Shown: piece by piece, positions 19,355 through 31,554 of the stretch
How the letters are laid out: every line of letters starts with the position of its first letter
Position numbering within the stretch: the first letter of the stretch is position 1
NCBI GenBank assembly: GCA_963726375.1
Contig: CAVSCE010000004.1
Coordinates: forward strand, 15,167 to 79,166
Length of the DNA: 64,000 nucleotides
Reading direction: 5' to 3'
Source: UTCFX2 sp963726375
GTDB lineage: Bacteria; Chloroflexota; Anaerolineae; Anaerolineales; UBA4823
The notes under the pieces: model-generated
The model's database searches: none
Told to the model about the DNA's origin: nothing
What the model saw: the letters and a program-made list of their open reading frames with translations, nothing else
Program-made: the position numbers and the translations under genes

Positions 19355-20288
19355 ATGAGCCAACTTCTACCATCCTGGAACGATACCCGCACGAAAAGCC
19401 CATCCTCGGCTTCATCCAGGCTGTCACCGATCCCGAGGCCCCGACTTCCTCCCGCCGATGGAGCGGATCGCCACTTTTGACAACGACGGCACGCTCTGGC
19501 TGGAAAAGCCGCTGTACATCCAGCTGCAGCACGCCCTGCACACGATCGGCCGAATGGCGGCTGAAAAGCCGGAGCTGCGCCAGCGCCAGCCTTACAAAGC
19601 CGTCTTTGAAAGGGACATGGCCTGGCTGGGCAAGGCAGCTTCGGATTATTTGAAAGGAGATTTCTCCGGGATCAAGAAACTGCTGTCCGGCTATGTCGAA
19701 GCCTATGAAGGGCAGCCGGTCGAAGCCTTCGAAGCGGACGCGCTCAATTCCTGAGCAACGCCCAGGATGCTCGCTTCAAAAAACCCTATAAGCTGCTGAC
19801 CTACCAGCCGATGAAGGAGCTGGTGCTGGCGCTGCAGGAGAGCGGCTTCCAGGTCTATATCACCACCGGAGGCGGGCGTGATTTCGTGCGCGCCGTCTGC
19901 GAGGAGATCTACAACATCCCTCGCTCCATGACGATCGGGAGCAGCGTCACATTCGAGTTCAAGAAGGATTCTCAGGGCGCCGCCCAGGTGCTGCGCACCA
20001 AAGAGCTCGAGATGCCGATCGACGACGGTCCGGGCAAACCCCCGCACATCCACCGCGCCATCGGGCGCAGGCCGGTCCTGGCGGCAGGGAATTCTGACGG
20101 CGACATCCCCATGCTCCAAGTACGCCGGCGGGCGCAAGGGCGGACGCTGGGCTTCTGGTGCACCACGACGACTCCGGACCGCGAGTACGCCTACGACGAG
20201 GGCGCCGAAACGGCGCTGCAGCTCGCTGCAGAAAGAGGGCTGGCTGGTCGTCAGCATGAAGGACGACTGGAAGACGGTTTTTGGTTAG
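19355..20288 (+). CDS. HAD-family hydrolase, phosphoserine-phosphatase-like (frameshifted)
   Basis: From the ATG at 19355 (AGGAGA upstream) the joined frames give about 310 residues. HAD motif I is ATFDNDGTLW, with the nucleophile Asp and the DxDGT pattern; motif II is in VYITTGGGRDFVR; motif IV is AAGNSDGDIPMLQ. A helical cap lies between motifs I and II (residues 50-150). The C-terminus is recovered in a third frame as WLVVSMKDDWKTVFG. Frame changes are near 19395, 19440, 19750, 20115 and 20230. It probably dephosphorylates a small metabolite; the substrate is not evident. A strong terminator follows. Confidence 0.82.
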
Positions 20289-20323
20289 TTCCAGATTATG
20301 CGGCTCCGTTTCGTTTAGAAAAA

Positions 20324-20351
20324 AGCAGGAGAAGCCGGTGCTTCTCCTGCT
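20324..20351 (+). terminator. Intrinsic terminator-like hairpin after HAD gene
   Basis: A perfect 12-base stem (AGCAGGAGAAGC with GCTTCTCCTGCT) and a CGGT tetraloop, preceded by an A run. The downstream T run is weak (TTATCTATTT). The remaining 20352-20616 holds a 19-base repeat motif and no gene. Confidence 0.7.
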
Positions 20352-20372
20352 TATCTATTTAAGCGACGAGGC

Positions 20373-20391
20373 TGTCACTTTTTCGGTTGGG
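20373..20391. repeat. 19-base motif shared with 4598-4616
   Basis: TGTCACTTTTTCGGTTGGG occurs exactly at 4598-4616 and 20373-20391, both in gaps between genes. Exact identity over 19 bases in unrelated gaps points to a dispersed short element. Confidence 0.6.
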
Positions 20392-20616
20392 AGCAAATCC
20401 GATTAATCCAAATCGGGGCTTGACATTTTCATTTTCTGATCTATCCTCTAATTATAGGAATGGATCGTCTTGCATTCCTGGGGGAAATCTGATCGTTGGC
20501 CGCCGTCCTGGGCAACCCTGCCTTCCGATGCAGTCGCCGCCGCCAATCCACATCTATGCAAAGGGGTAGGAGAGGCTCTGATTGGGCTGTTGCCGCTGAA
20601 AAAGGAGGGTTTCGCG

Positions 20617-23600
20617 ATGAAAAAAAGCTCCCTGTGTATTTTGCTGATTGCCTTGCTTTCGCTGGCGCCGGTCATCCTGGCGCCCCAAGCGGCGACCGCC
20701 GAGACCGGCGAGTTCAACCCCACAGATCATCAGGCCGGCTGTGATCGTGCTCGGCCAGCCGGACTTCACCAGCAGCGCTCGACCGCATACCCAGACCGGG
20801 ATGAAGCTTCCCCATGCCGTGACGGTTGACCCCACGACCGGCAAGGTCTTCGTGGCAGAGTATACAACCACCGCGTGCTGCGCTTTGCTCTCGGTGGCGG
20901 CGTTGACCAACGGATCCGCGGCAGAAGCCGTGCTGGGGCAGGCAGATTCCTCAGCGTCTTGCCAAACCGCGGGGGTTCAGCCGCGGCAAACACCTTGAAC
21001 AGGCCTCTCGGAGTATCCGTTGATCGGCAGGCCGGCTGTGGGTGGCGGATGCCAGCAACAACCGCGTCCTGCGCTTCGACGGCGCTGCGGCAAAGACCAA
21101 CGGCGCGGCTGCCGAAGGCGTGTTGGGGCAGGCGAGTTTATCAGGACAGCGCTCCGCGCGTCCCAAAGCGGGATGAACCAATCGAACGACGTGTTTGCGG
21201 ACCTGAAACGGGCGGCTGTGGGTGTCGGACTTGAACAACAACCGCGTCCTGCGTTTCGATATCGCCGCCTAGCAAAGCAAACGGCGACCAACGCCGACGG
21301 CGTGCTGGGGCAGCAAAATTTCACCAGCAACGACCCGAAACCACCCAGAATGGAATGCACTATCCACCGGACTGTTCATGGATCTGGATGGGCGGCTGTG
21401 GGTGGCGGATTATGACAAACAACCGCGTCCTGCGCTTCGATAACGCCGCCTGCAAAGCAAACGGCGCGAATGCCGACGGCGTGCTGGGGCAGACCGATTT
21501 TACCAGCAGCGGCTCTGACTGCACCCAAAATGGGATGTCAATCCCGCGCGGCGTCAGCGGCGATCCTTCCGGCCGGCTGTACGTCGCCGATAACAACAAC
21601 CGGATCCTCGTCTTCGAAGGTGCTGCAGGTCTCGCAAACGGCGCCAATGCCCAGCATGTGCTTGGGCAGGCGAATTTCACCACCTGCACCGCCAACACCG
21701 GCGGCATCTCTGCCCCTTCGCTGAACGCTCCTACCCGGGTTTTTTTTGATCCAGGCGCCAACGTCTTGTGGGCGGCAGATTTTTACAACAACCGGGTGCT
21801 GATGTACGGCAACACCGCCGAGCCCGCCGCGCTGGTGCTCGGCCAGCCGGACTTTTCGACGACAAGTGCGGCCATTTCCCAAACCGGGATGAACTCCCCC
21901 ACTGCCGTAACGGTAGACCCCACCACTGGCAAGGTGTTCGTGGCAGACGAGTCCAATAACCGCGTGCTGCGCTTTGCTTCTGCCGCGGCGCTGACGCAAC
22001 GGAGACCCGGCAGAAGCCGTTCTGGGGCAGGCAGACTTCGCCAGCAGCCAGCCCAACCGCGGGGGACTCCGCGGCGGCAAACACCCTGTCATGCCCCTTA
22101 CGGGGTTTCCGTCGACTCGGAAGGCCGGCTGTGGGTGGCGGATACTGGCAACAACCGCCTCCTGCGGTTTGACAATGCCTCAGCTAAAACGAACGGCGCC
22201 GAGGCCGACGGCGTGCTCGGGCAGCCGGACTTCACCAGCAGCAATTACGAGACCACCCGAACCGGGATGTATAAACCAGTCTCCGTGTTTGCGGACTCGC
22301 AGGGACGGCTCTGGGTTGCAGATAATTACAACAACCGCGTGCTGCGCTTCGACAACGCCGCGTTCAAGCCCAACGGCGCCGAGGCCGACGGCGTGCTGGG
22401 GCAGGCGGATTTTACCAGTCAGCCCTCATGGAACGGGCCAGAACAGAATGAACGACTCCCAAGGCGTGTTCGTGGATAGTGAGCGGTCGGCTGTGGGTGG
22501 CGGACTTTTTCAACTACCGCCTCCTGCGCTTCGACAACGCCGCTGGAAAAATTAACGGTGGGAACGCCGACGGCGTGCTGGGGCAGCCGGACTTCAACAA
22601 CGTCACTCGCGCCTGCACCCAGGATGGGATGTACTACACCTGAGGGCATCAGCGGCGACCAATCCGGCCGGGTGTACGTGGCCGATACCGGCAACAACCG
22701 GATACTCATCTTCGACGATGCTGCAGGGCCTGCAAATGGCGCAGACGCCAGCGGATGCTGGGGCAGCCGAACTTCAGCACCTGCACCTCCAACACCGGCG
22801 GCGCATCCTCCGCTTCGCTGTATTCACCTGCTGATGTTATTCTTTGACACGTTCGCCAACGTCCTGTGGGCGGCTGACAATAACAACAACCGCGTGCTGA
22901 TGTACGGGTCTCCCTCCAGGCCTGCATCCCTGGTGCTTGGCCAGCCGGGCTTCACCAGCAGCGCTGCAGCAACCACCCAGACCGGGATGAAATCCCCCGC
23001 TGCCGTGACAGTTGACCCCACGACCGGCAAAGTCTTCGTGGCAGATGCGAGAAACCACCGCGTGCTGCGTTTTGCCTCGGCGGTGGCGCTTGCCAACGGC
23101 GCCCCGGCAGAAGCCGTGCTGGGACAGGCGGATTTCAGCCACGGCCTGCCCAACCGCGGGGGTCCGCCAGCGGCAAACACAATGGCTTACCCCGCTGGGT
23201 GTCTATGTGGATCCGGATGGCAGGCTGTGGGTGGCGGAATATAATAATCACCGCGTCCTGCGTTTTGACGATGCCGTCATCAAAAACGAACGGCGCAGAG
23301 GCTGACGGCGTGCTTGGGGCAGCCGGATTTCAGCCACAATACCTCCGCAACGACCCAGTTTGGGATGAAAGGTCCAGCTGGGGTCGTTACGTGTGACCGC
23401 AGGCGGGCGGCTTTGGGTGGCTGACACTCAAAACAACCGCGTCCTGCGGTTCGACAATGCTGCCTTACAAGGAGAACGGCGGCAACGCCGACGGTGTGCT
23501 GGGGCAGCCGGATTTCACCAGCAGCACTCCCAGCGACCACCCAGAATGGGATGGACCGTCCGTTGGGCTTGTTCAATTGATAAGGGCGGGCGGCTATGGG

Positions 23601-25144
23601 TTGCGGATTTTTATAACAACCGCCTGCTGCGCTTCGAAAACGCCGCCTCTAAGGGAAACGGCGGCGACGCCGACGGCGTGCTGGGGCAGGTCGACTTTGA
23701 GCAACGGACACTTGCCTGCTCCCAGCAGCGGGATGTCCTGGCCACGCGCTGTCAGCAGCGATCCTTCCGGGAGGCTTTATGTGGCAGACGGCGATAATAA
23801 CCGCATTCTCATCTTCGACGAGGCCGCAGGGCTTGCAAACGGCGCGGCTGCAGCGGCCTGCTCGGGCAGCCTTACTTCACCACCTGCACCGTCAACACCG
23901 GCGGCCTTTCCGCCGCTTCGCTTGAAAACCGCTTCCGGCGTATTCTTCGATCCTACATACAACGTCTTGTGGGCGGCTGATATCGGGAACAACAGGGTCT
24001 TGATGTACGGCGCCCCTTCCAGGCGGGCTTCCCTGGTGCTCGGCCAGCCGGGCTTCACATCCAGAATATGGGCGACTTCCCAGGCCGGGATGAGCACCCC
24101 CTCAGGGGTAGCGGTCGATCCCTCGACGGGCAAGGTCTTTGTAGCTGATGAAAGCAATCATCGAGTCCTGCGGTTTGCGTCCGTGGCGGCGCTTAACAGC
24201 GGAGCCGCGGCAGAAGCCGTGCTGGGGCAGGAAGATTTCCTCAGCAGCCAGCCCAACCGGGGGTGGTTTAGTCCATCGGCAGACACGATGAGTGATCCTG
24301 CTGGGATATCCATTGACCTGGATGGGCGGCTGTGGGTGGCGGATTCCGGCAACCACCGCCTCCTGCGCTTCGATAAAGCCGCCGCAAAGGAGGATGGTGC
24401 GGACGCTGACAGCGTGCTTGGACAGGTGAATTTCACCGACGACGATTTCTCAGTATCAAAAAGCAGGATGGATTCCCCTGTTGACGTAGCTGTTGACTCA
24501 GGCTGGCCGCCTGTGGGTGTCAGATGGCAATAATAACCGCCTCCTGCGTATGAAAACGCCGCCTTCAAAGCCAAAGGTGCGGACGCCGATGGTGTGCTGG
24601 GTCAGCCTGGTTTCGACAGCCGCAATTTTGCGGACCTCACAAAATGCAATGGGCTATCCTACCGGCATGTTCATAGATAGGGATAATCGGCTGTGGGTCG
24701 CGGATAAATTTAACCATCGAGTTTTACGTTTCGACAATGCGGCTGAAAAGGAAAACGGAGGCCCGGCCAACGGGGTGCTGGGGCAAGAATTATTTACCAC
24801 CAGGGATCTCTTGCTCGCCTAGGCGGCATGTTCAGACCCGACTGGCGTCAGTGGAGATGCTTTCGGAAGGTTATATGTCGCAGACCACAACCGGGTCCTG
24901 GTCTACGAACGCCTCGCAGCGCTGGTAAACGGCGCGGCAGCCAGCGGCCTGCTGGGGCAGCCAAATTTCACAACCTGCACGATCAATACCGGAGGCCTTT
25001 CCGCGGGTTCTTTGTATATATCCTATCGAGGTATTTTTCGACAGGATCACCGATGTGCTTTGGGTCGCTGACAGTTATAACGGCCGCGTGCTGATGTACG
25101 GCGAGCCGATTTTCAAGGTCTTTCTGCCGGTGAGCAGGAACTGA
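20617..25144 (+). CDS. Secreted NHL-repeat beta-propeller protein (many frameshifts)
   Basis: The ATG at 20617 follows AAAGGAGGG and opens a signal peptide (MKKSSLCILLIALLSLAPV...). The rest, about 1,480 residues in joined frames, is built of NHL repeats: GVLGQPDFTSS, GMxxPxxVxVD, GRLWVADxxNNRVLRFDNAA. The unit length is 60 residues; the DNA period of 180 bases is visible between 22201 and 22381. Longer super-units carry ...LGQANFTTCTANTGG... and VLWAADFYNNRVLMYG. The C-terminus is KVFLPVSRN, a variant of the tail seen in the other secreted proteins. More than a dozen frame changes are needed. It is probably exported and involved in binding; no enzymatic motif is seen. Confidence 0.83.
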
Positions 25145-25304
25145 ATAAAGATTGAAAAGCGAAGAACGCAAAGGGCGTGAAGGGGTTTTTATTGAAGATT
25201 GAAACGCAAAGAACACGATGAAATCTCAGCAAATCACCACGTTCTTTGCGTCATTTGCGGTAATCGGTTTATTCAGGCTGCGTATTGGGCAGGAGGAGGC
25301 AGGG

Positions 25305-27926
25305 ATGAGCACGATTTCAAAGCACCCAACTGGTCGCGGCGGCCTTGCTGGCGCTGGGATTGACCGTCCAGCCGGCTCACGGCAGGTTCGTTCAGCAGAC
25401 GAGCGCCCAGACCCTTGAAGCCGCCGCCCCGCTCGCCCCGGGCGACCTGGACCCATCGTTCGGGGAGGACGGGCTGGTGACGACCGACATGAACCGCAAC
25501 AGCGAAGGGGATGCGCTCGTTTTGCAGCCTGACGGCAAGATCGTCTTGGCGGGAAGAGTCGTTTCCGGGATGGGCACGGGCGAGCTGTCTGCAAAGTACG
25601 ATTTCGCGCTGATTCGCTATAACAGCGGCGGAGAGCTGGACGAGACCTTCGGCGCGGACGGGCGGGTAAGCACCGATTTCGGCGATACGGACGATATCGC
25701 CTACTGCTCTAGCCCTGCAGGACGACGGCAAGATCATCGCGGCCGGAAGCTCGTTCCCAGCTGGACCCTTCGGCAATCAATATGCCTGCGCGATCGCCCG
25801 GTATCACGAGGACGGGAAGCTGGACAATTTATTCGGGGACAGAAGGGAAAGCGACGTAATCTTGTGGAATGGCGGCTGCAATGCGGTCGCCTTGCAGCCC
25901 GACGGAAAGATCGTCGCGGCCGGGGGCTCTCCAATGAGTTGATCCAGAATAAATGGGGCATCGGTCTGCTGCGGTTCAACAGCGACGGAAGCCTGGACGA
26001 TACATAATTCGGCGATGGACGGCTTCGCCAGGGTACCTTTACCGAGACTTTCAATTGGGGGTTAAATCTATTCATACACTCCGAGGCAGGATCATCGCGG
26101 CAGGAGGAGCAGACAAATATCCATTACAAGAATTCGCGTTGGTACGGTATGACAGCGACGGGAACCTGGACGCCGAATTTGGGACGGATGGAATCGCGAT
26201 GACAGCCTATCGGAGAACAAAACATAAGTTTCGACGCCGCACTCCAACCGGACGGCAAAATCCTGATGACGGGGATCGCGGGCTATGAAGGCCGCAACGC
26301 CTTTTCTGTCGTGCGCTTCAACAGCGACGGAAGGTGGACACCGACTTCGGCACAAACGGGAGGACGATCACCGACTTCGGCGGGTATGGAGGCTATGGGA
26401 CAGCCATCCTGGTGCAGCCCGACGAAAAGATCGTGGTCACTGGAGAATGCTATAGTAACGTTCTAAAATTTGCGCTGGCGCGCTATGACAGCGACGGCGG
26501 ATTGGACGAAAACTTTTGGGTCGGACGGCAAAGCAACCGCCGAGATGGGAGGCGATGGTGAAATCAATGACGGTGCGCTGCAGCCAGACGGAAAAATCAT
26601 CGTGACGGGATTTGCGACCAATCAAATCAACGTCTCGAACGTGATCCTCGCCCGATTTGACAGCATCGGCGCCTTGACATCGATTTTGGTGCGGACGGTT
26701 TGGTTACGACCAAATATCCCGGCAGCTTCGATAAGGCCTATGCGCTGGCCTTGCAGCCCGACGGCAAGCCGGTGGTGGCAGGCGCCTCGAGCGGCGGCGC
26801 ATTACGCCGTCTACTCGCTTTCCCGCTACAACCTGGACGGCAGCCCGGACGAGGGCTTCGGGGTCGACGGCGTGGCGTTTACGACGATCCAATGGAGGGG
26901 CGGCCACGGGTACACGGTCGCGATCCAGCCTGACGAAAAGATCGTAGTTGCAGGCGACACATACGACGGCGTGGTGGCTTTTGGCTTCGGGCTGGCAAGG
27001 TTCAACGGCGACGGCAGCCTCGACACCAGGATTTGGGAGCAACGGCACGGTCGCGACGGATTTCGAGGGTTCTCAGGGAGGCGGCACTTCCATTGCGCTT
27101 CAATCCGACGGGATGATCCTCGTCGCGGGTTGGGCTGGCAATTCTATTTCTTCATCTGTGGACTTTACGCTGTGTCGCTACGACAGCAGCGGCAGTTTGG
27201 ATCCCTCCTTCGGGGACGGCGGTAAAGTCCAGACCGATTTTAATGGTCGCGACGGACGGAGCCGGCGCCCTGGCGATCCAGCCCGACGGAAAAATCGTCA
27301 GCGGTCGGCGCTACGAACAGCGGCGAATGGTACAGCTCTGATTTTGCCCTGGTCCGCTACAACGGCGACGGTCACTGGACACCGAATTCGGGATCGGGCG
27401 GCAAGGTGACGACCGATTTCGACGGCGACGATTACGCCCAGGCCGTAGCGCTCCAGCCTGACGGCAAGATCCTGGTGGCGGGCCTCAGCGGCGGGAGCTC
27501 GATCCTGGCGCGCTACAACCCGGACGGGAGCCTGGACGAGACCTTCGGCGAAGAGGGCGAAGCGAGCGGTATTTTTGGGAGCGGCAGAAAAACAGGTTCA
27601 GCCGCTGGCGCGCTGGATTTCGGTCGGTCGGCTGCGCGGTTCAGTACGACGGCAGGATCCTGCTGGGGGGCGCCAGCGGAAACGACTTCGGGCTGGCGCG
27701 CTACGACGAAGACGGGGAGCTGGATGAGACGTTCGGCGCGGGCGGCGTGGTCACGACGGATTTCGGCGGGAGCGCGGACCAGCTCGCCGCGCTGGCGGTG
27801 CAATCGGACGGGAAGGCCGTCGCGGCGGGGTACACGGATAAAAGCGGCACGAACGACTTTGCGGCGGCGCGCTATTTTGCCGCCCCGGAGCCGAAGCAGG
27901 TCTATCTGCCGGTGGTGAGGAGGTAA
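25305..27926 (+). CDS. Secreted delta-60 repeat protein with YLP tail (many frameshifts)
   Basis: The ATG at 25305 follows AGGAGGAGGC. A signal peptide is recovered across a frame change near 25330. The body is made of delta-60 repeats, with units such as PGDLDPSFGEDGLVTTD, ALQPDGKILVAG, FALxRYNxDGSLDxTFG. About 14 units of roughly 55-60 residues can be followed through three frames. The C-terminus is KQVYLPVVRR. The family is found in large secreted or surface proteins and is thought to form a propeller-like fold. The neighbours on both sides are also secreted repeat proteins with the same tail. Function unknown. Confidence 0.82.
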
Positions 27927-28151
27927 TTAAGATTTAATGATTGAACCGCGAAGGGCTCAAAGGAGTATTTTAAAGAAAGACTGAAACGCAAATGAATAAA
28001 TATGCAGCACAAAGTCATTTCTTCCAGCCCGGCACTTTCCCGGATCGATAGACGCTTGTTTTCGAGCTGCAATCTCTGAATAATAATTGTGGCGGCATCG
28101 GATCAGATCCACTTTTTTGGTGGCAAAAGTCAGAACGTAAAGGAGGGGTGT

Positions 28152-29440
28152 ATGAAAGCAAAAACCTGCCTCGGTTTGATTTCGACTTCTGTCGTCCTCT
28201 TCGCTGCTTTCACCGCTTCCACAGGCTCCGGCAAGGATCTCTCGGTTTCAAGCGTACCGTCTCCTACAATCCCTTATATGTCGGATTTCATCCCAATTCG
28301 AATTGACGACAAACCAAATGAAAGCACGGCCGTCGCCTACAACAGCGTGCACGATGAGTTCCTGGTCGTATGGGTCGACAAGCAGGACGACTTCACCTGG
28401 GATATCTGGGGCCGCAGGATCAGCGGCAGCGGCATCCCGGACCCCCACACTTTCTGCATCGCAACTATGGAAAGCGCTCACCTGGACCACCCGGACGTGG
28501 CCTACAGCCCGATCCAGGACCAGTATTTCGTGGTCTTCGAAGGCTACGGCGATCCGGACACTGAAATCTACGCAGTTGCGTTGGATTACGACGGGAACAA
28601 TATCAGCTCCTGGATCAACGTGGATGTCTGGGTATTCAACCAGATGCATCCGGCTGTGGCCTACAACAGCGAAGATGACGAGTACCTGGTCGTCTATTCT
28701 TCCCAGACAGCCACACAATCAGAATATGACGTTTGGGGGGCTCTATTCGACGCCGGCAATTTCGATACCTGGATTCAAAAAAAGATCGCGCCTTATGACA
28801 GCAATCAGAGCTGGAACATCAAAATGCCAGACGTCGCCTTCAACAAGGATGAAAACCATTATTTGCTGACATACACCAAGGTGAGGAGCGATCACAACCC
28901 GGATTACGTTGCCTCCAGGCTTATCTCTGCGGATTTGAATACCATCTCTGCGGAGACGAATCTGAAAATGCTGTCATTCGACGCCGAAACTGCGGTCGCA
29001 GCCGGGCAAAATGAATTTATGGTCGTCTGGGGTTTCAATTATATGAACGCCAGGCGACGTTAATTCCGGGGGGACGCCCCTCGGACCGTCGGAAGGGATT
29101 TTCTTTTCGACCCAGACTTACCCTTTCATGACGCTGCATCCGCAGGTATCCGCCAGCGCGCTTGGGTATTGGATCGTCTGGATGCGCCACAATGCGTCCG
29201 ACCCCAGCGCCTCGGATATCTACGGGAATTTTATCCCGATGGGCTCCGACCAGGCCGCCGGGGCTGAGTACGCCGTCGAACTTATTCATTCAGTATCAGG
29301 GGGATCCATCGATCGCCTGCCGCTGGTGGGGCACCTGTTTCGCGGCTGAGACCTGGACCGACCCGCACGCCCTCGACAAAGAAATCCTCGGTCGCTTCAT
29401 CGGGCCGCATTCGGTCTATCTGCCGGTAGTGAGGAGGTAG
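28152..29440 (+). CDS. Secreted beta-propeller-like protein with YLP tail (frameshifted)
   Basis: The ATG at 28152 follows AGGAGGGG. Signal peptide MKAKTCLGLISTSVVLFAAF is followed by several repeats of about 50-60 residues of the type AVAYNSVHDEFLVVWVD, VAYSPIQDQYFVVFEGYGD, AVAYNSEDDEYLVVYSSQ, VAFNKDENHYLLTYT. This AYNxxxDExLVVW pattern suggests a beta-propeller with aromatic-acidic blades. Frame changes near 29060 and 29290 lead to the C-terminus PHSVYLPVVRR. The total is about 430 residues. I do not recognise a named family. It follows two other YLP-tailed secreted proteins and is separated from the opposite-strand peptidase by a bidirectional terminator. Confidence 0.75.
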
Positions 29441-29524
29441 ACCGAATAGAGATTGAACCGCAAAGGACGCAGAGAGTACCATGATTGAACCTTTTTTTCT
29501 GTGTTGATCTCCGTCCTTAAGAAA

Positions 29525-29559
29525 AAAGCTCCCCGTTTCCAATGTTCACGGGGAGCTTT
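29525..29559. terminator. Bidirectional terminator between convergent genes
   Basis: AAAGCTCCCCGT (29525-29536) pairs perfectly with ACGGGGAGCTTT (29548-29559) over an 11-base loop. It separates the YLP-tailed secreted protein (plus) from the peptidase (minus). A runs on the left and T bases on the right fit use in both directions. Confidence 0.75.
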
Positions 29560-29580
29560 GTTATGCTGGGATTCAATCGA

Positions 29581-30647
29581 TTACGGCAGAGAGGGATTGT
29601 TCTCGGCGAAATATTCGTGGTTGTCTGCGTTCATGACGGCTTGATCGGGATCGTGTCAGCCAGAGCCCTGGCGCCGGTTTGCCCGTAGACGTAATCGTCG
29701 GTATCTGCCACCACTGTGAAGTGGCTCATCTCGTGGATCAGCGTGCCGCCCTGTGAGTCCGTGCCGGACAGCGGCACCTGCCAGAAGACTTTGCAGAGGT
29801 AGATGTTGTATGGTCTGTCGGGATACACGTAGGCGAAATAATTCTGCTTGCACTTGCAGTCGAACGTCACTCCGGCGTTGTCCCAGGCGTCGGAGATGCT
29901 GGTGAAATGGGTTTTGGCTGTGTTGTAAAGCGGGTTGAGGAATGCGCCGAACCATTCCGTGTAGCGTGCGTGCCGCTGGGATGCGCGATCAAATAGTTCT
30001 CCGATTCGGAGGCGTAGGTTTTAGCCTGAGTGCGGGCTTGGTAAGAATGGTACTGCTGGGCCGTGGTGCAGGCATTGAACGAGGTGCCGCCTGGCGCAGG
30101 TGGAGGCGGTGGAGTGGGTCTGACCTTCGCTGCGCGGCCTTCAACTTTAAGGCTGATCGGCTCGGAGGTCAGCGTTTCTCGATTTTTTGAGCTGCTGCCC
30201 TTCTCGTCGTACAGGTCATACGCCGCGACGGCATAAGCGACCGCGTACTGCCCCGTGCCGGACAGGTCGTAATAGTCGCCCAGGTTGACCTCATAAACAG
30301 CGCTTTCCCCGCTTTTCAGGGTCAAATAATCGCTGCCGGTGGGGGCGGGGCGCTTGTAGATGGCTCCGGTGTAAGCGACAGGCGCGCCGTCCAGCCTGAC
30401 CGCAAAAATCGGCTCCTCCACCCCGCCGCTGGGGGTGTACCACTTCAGGATGCGCTCGGAGTGCCGGGTCGGATTGAAATACGTGACGGTCACCAGCACG
30501 TCTTCCGAAGCGCTGTATTCGCTCTGCGGCGCTGCTCAGGCTGACGACCAGGCCGTCCTTCGGGGCTGCCCCGACGGAGCTGAAGATGAGCAGAGATGCG
30601 AGCAGGAGAGCTAGAATTAGGACAAACTGCTGACGAAATTTGTTCAT
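29581..30647 (-). CDS. Secreted M35-type (aspzincin) metallopeptidase (frameshifted)
   Basis: The ATG at 30647 is preceded by AGGAGAAG. A signal peptide (FVLILALLLASLLIFSSVGA) is followed by an N-terminal beta-rich domain (residues about 30-170: VTVTYFNPTRHSERILKW, GESAVYEVNLGDYYDLS). A Pro-rich linker and the catalytic domain follow, with zinc motif GTLIHEMSHF (HExxH), then ADTDDYVYG, which fits the Asp-containing third-ligand region of aspzincins, and the C-terminus NADNHEYFAENNPSLP. This matches deuterolysin / peptidyl-Lys metallopeptidase relatives (family M35) in domain order and length (about 350 residues). Frame changes are near 30530, 29950 and 29650. It is probably an extracellular protease. 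Confidence 0.82.
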
Positions 30648-30784
30648 GGATTCTTCTCCTTTTTTTGGGGGATGGGGTTATCTTATCATATTTGTCTTTA
30701 TCGACATCATCAATTTGCTTCCTTCATTCAGCTATAATGACATTGTTCATTTAGTATTTCTTGCTTGCATGAAGAACCCAAGCC

Positions 30785-31528
30785 ATGATTTGGAAAACCG
30801 CCTGTTTCCATTTCTCCGGCTCATTGAATGACTTACTGCCCCTCGCGAAGCGGCACGGACGGGTCGCGATCGATTTCAAAGGGGATCAATCGGTCAAGCA
30901 CCTGTTCGAATCCTGCGGAGTGCCGCACACCGAAGTCGAACGGGTTGTCGTCAACGGAACACCAGTCAGCCAGGGTTATATCGTCCAGGACGGCGACCGG
31001 GTCGAGATATTCCCTTTCAGCTGCCCGCAATCGCTTGAGACCGGACCGGAAGACCGGCCCGCCTCACCCCGCTTCGTGCTGGACAATCACCTGGGCAAGC
31101 TGGCGGTCTACCTGCGCCTGCTCGGCTTCGATGTGATCTATCGCAGCGACCTGCAGGATGAAGAGCTGGCACGCATCTCCAGCCAGGAGCAGCGCGCGCT
31201 GCTGACGCGCGACCGGCGCCTGCTGATGCGTTCGGTTGTGACCCGGGGTTACCTTGTGCGTTCTCTCCTCCCCCCTCAGCAGGTCGTAGAAGTATTAACC
31301 CGATACGATCTCTTTTCAGCCATCACCCCTTTTGGGCGCTGCGTGCACTGCAATGCCCTGCTGCAACCGGTTTCCAAAGAAGAGGTCCTGGACCGCCTGC
31401 AGCCGCTCACCCGCCTCTACTTCGACGAATTTCAGCTCTGCCCATCCTGCCGCCAGGTCTACTGGAAAGGCTCGCATTATTTGCACGCCCAGGAATTCAT
31501 CCAGGAGCTGCGCAAGCGAGCCGGGTGA
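30785..31528 (+). CDS. Mut7-C RNase-domain protein with N-terminal ubiquitin-like domain
   Basis: An intact 247-residue protein. Residues 1-80 match the ubiquitin-like Ub-Mut7C domain (FHFSGSLNDLLPLAKR, GVPHTEVERVVVNGTPV, VQDGDRVEIFPF). Residues 90-247 are Mut7-C: RFVLDNHLGKLAVYLRLLGFD with the PIN-like Asp, LLTRDRRLL, and a zinc-ribbon-like set CVHCNALL...CPSCRQVYW. In other organisms Mut7-C domains are predicted nucleases; the ubiquitin-like fusion is a known architecture. A TATAAT at 30733-30738 lies upstream in the gap shared with the divergent peptidase gene. The next small ORF follows at once. Confidence 0.9.
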   Translation: MIWKTACFHFSGSLNDLLPLAKRHGRVAIDFKGDQSVKHLFESCGVPHTEVERVVVNGTPVSQGYIVQDGDRVEIFPFSCPQSLETGPEDRPASPRFVLDNHLGKLAVYLRLLGFDVIYRSDLQDEELARISSQEQRALLTRDRRLLMRSVVTRGYLVRSLLPPQQVVEVLTRYDLFSAITPFGRCVHCNALLQPVSKEEVLDRLQPLTRLYFDEFQLCPSCRQVYWKGSHYLHAQEFIQELRKRAG

Positions 31529-31554
31529 AGGATAACTTAGCCGAGGAGCAGGCC

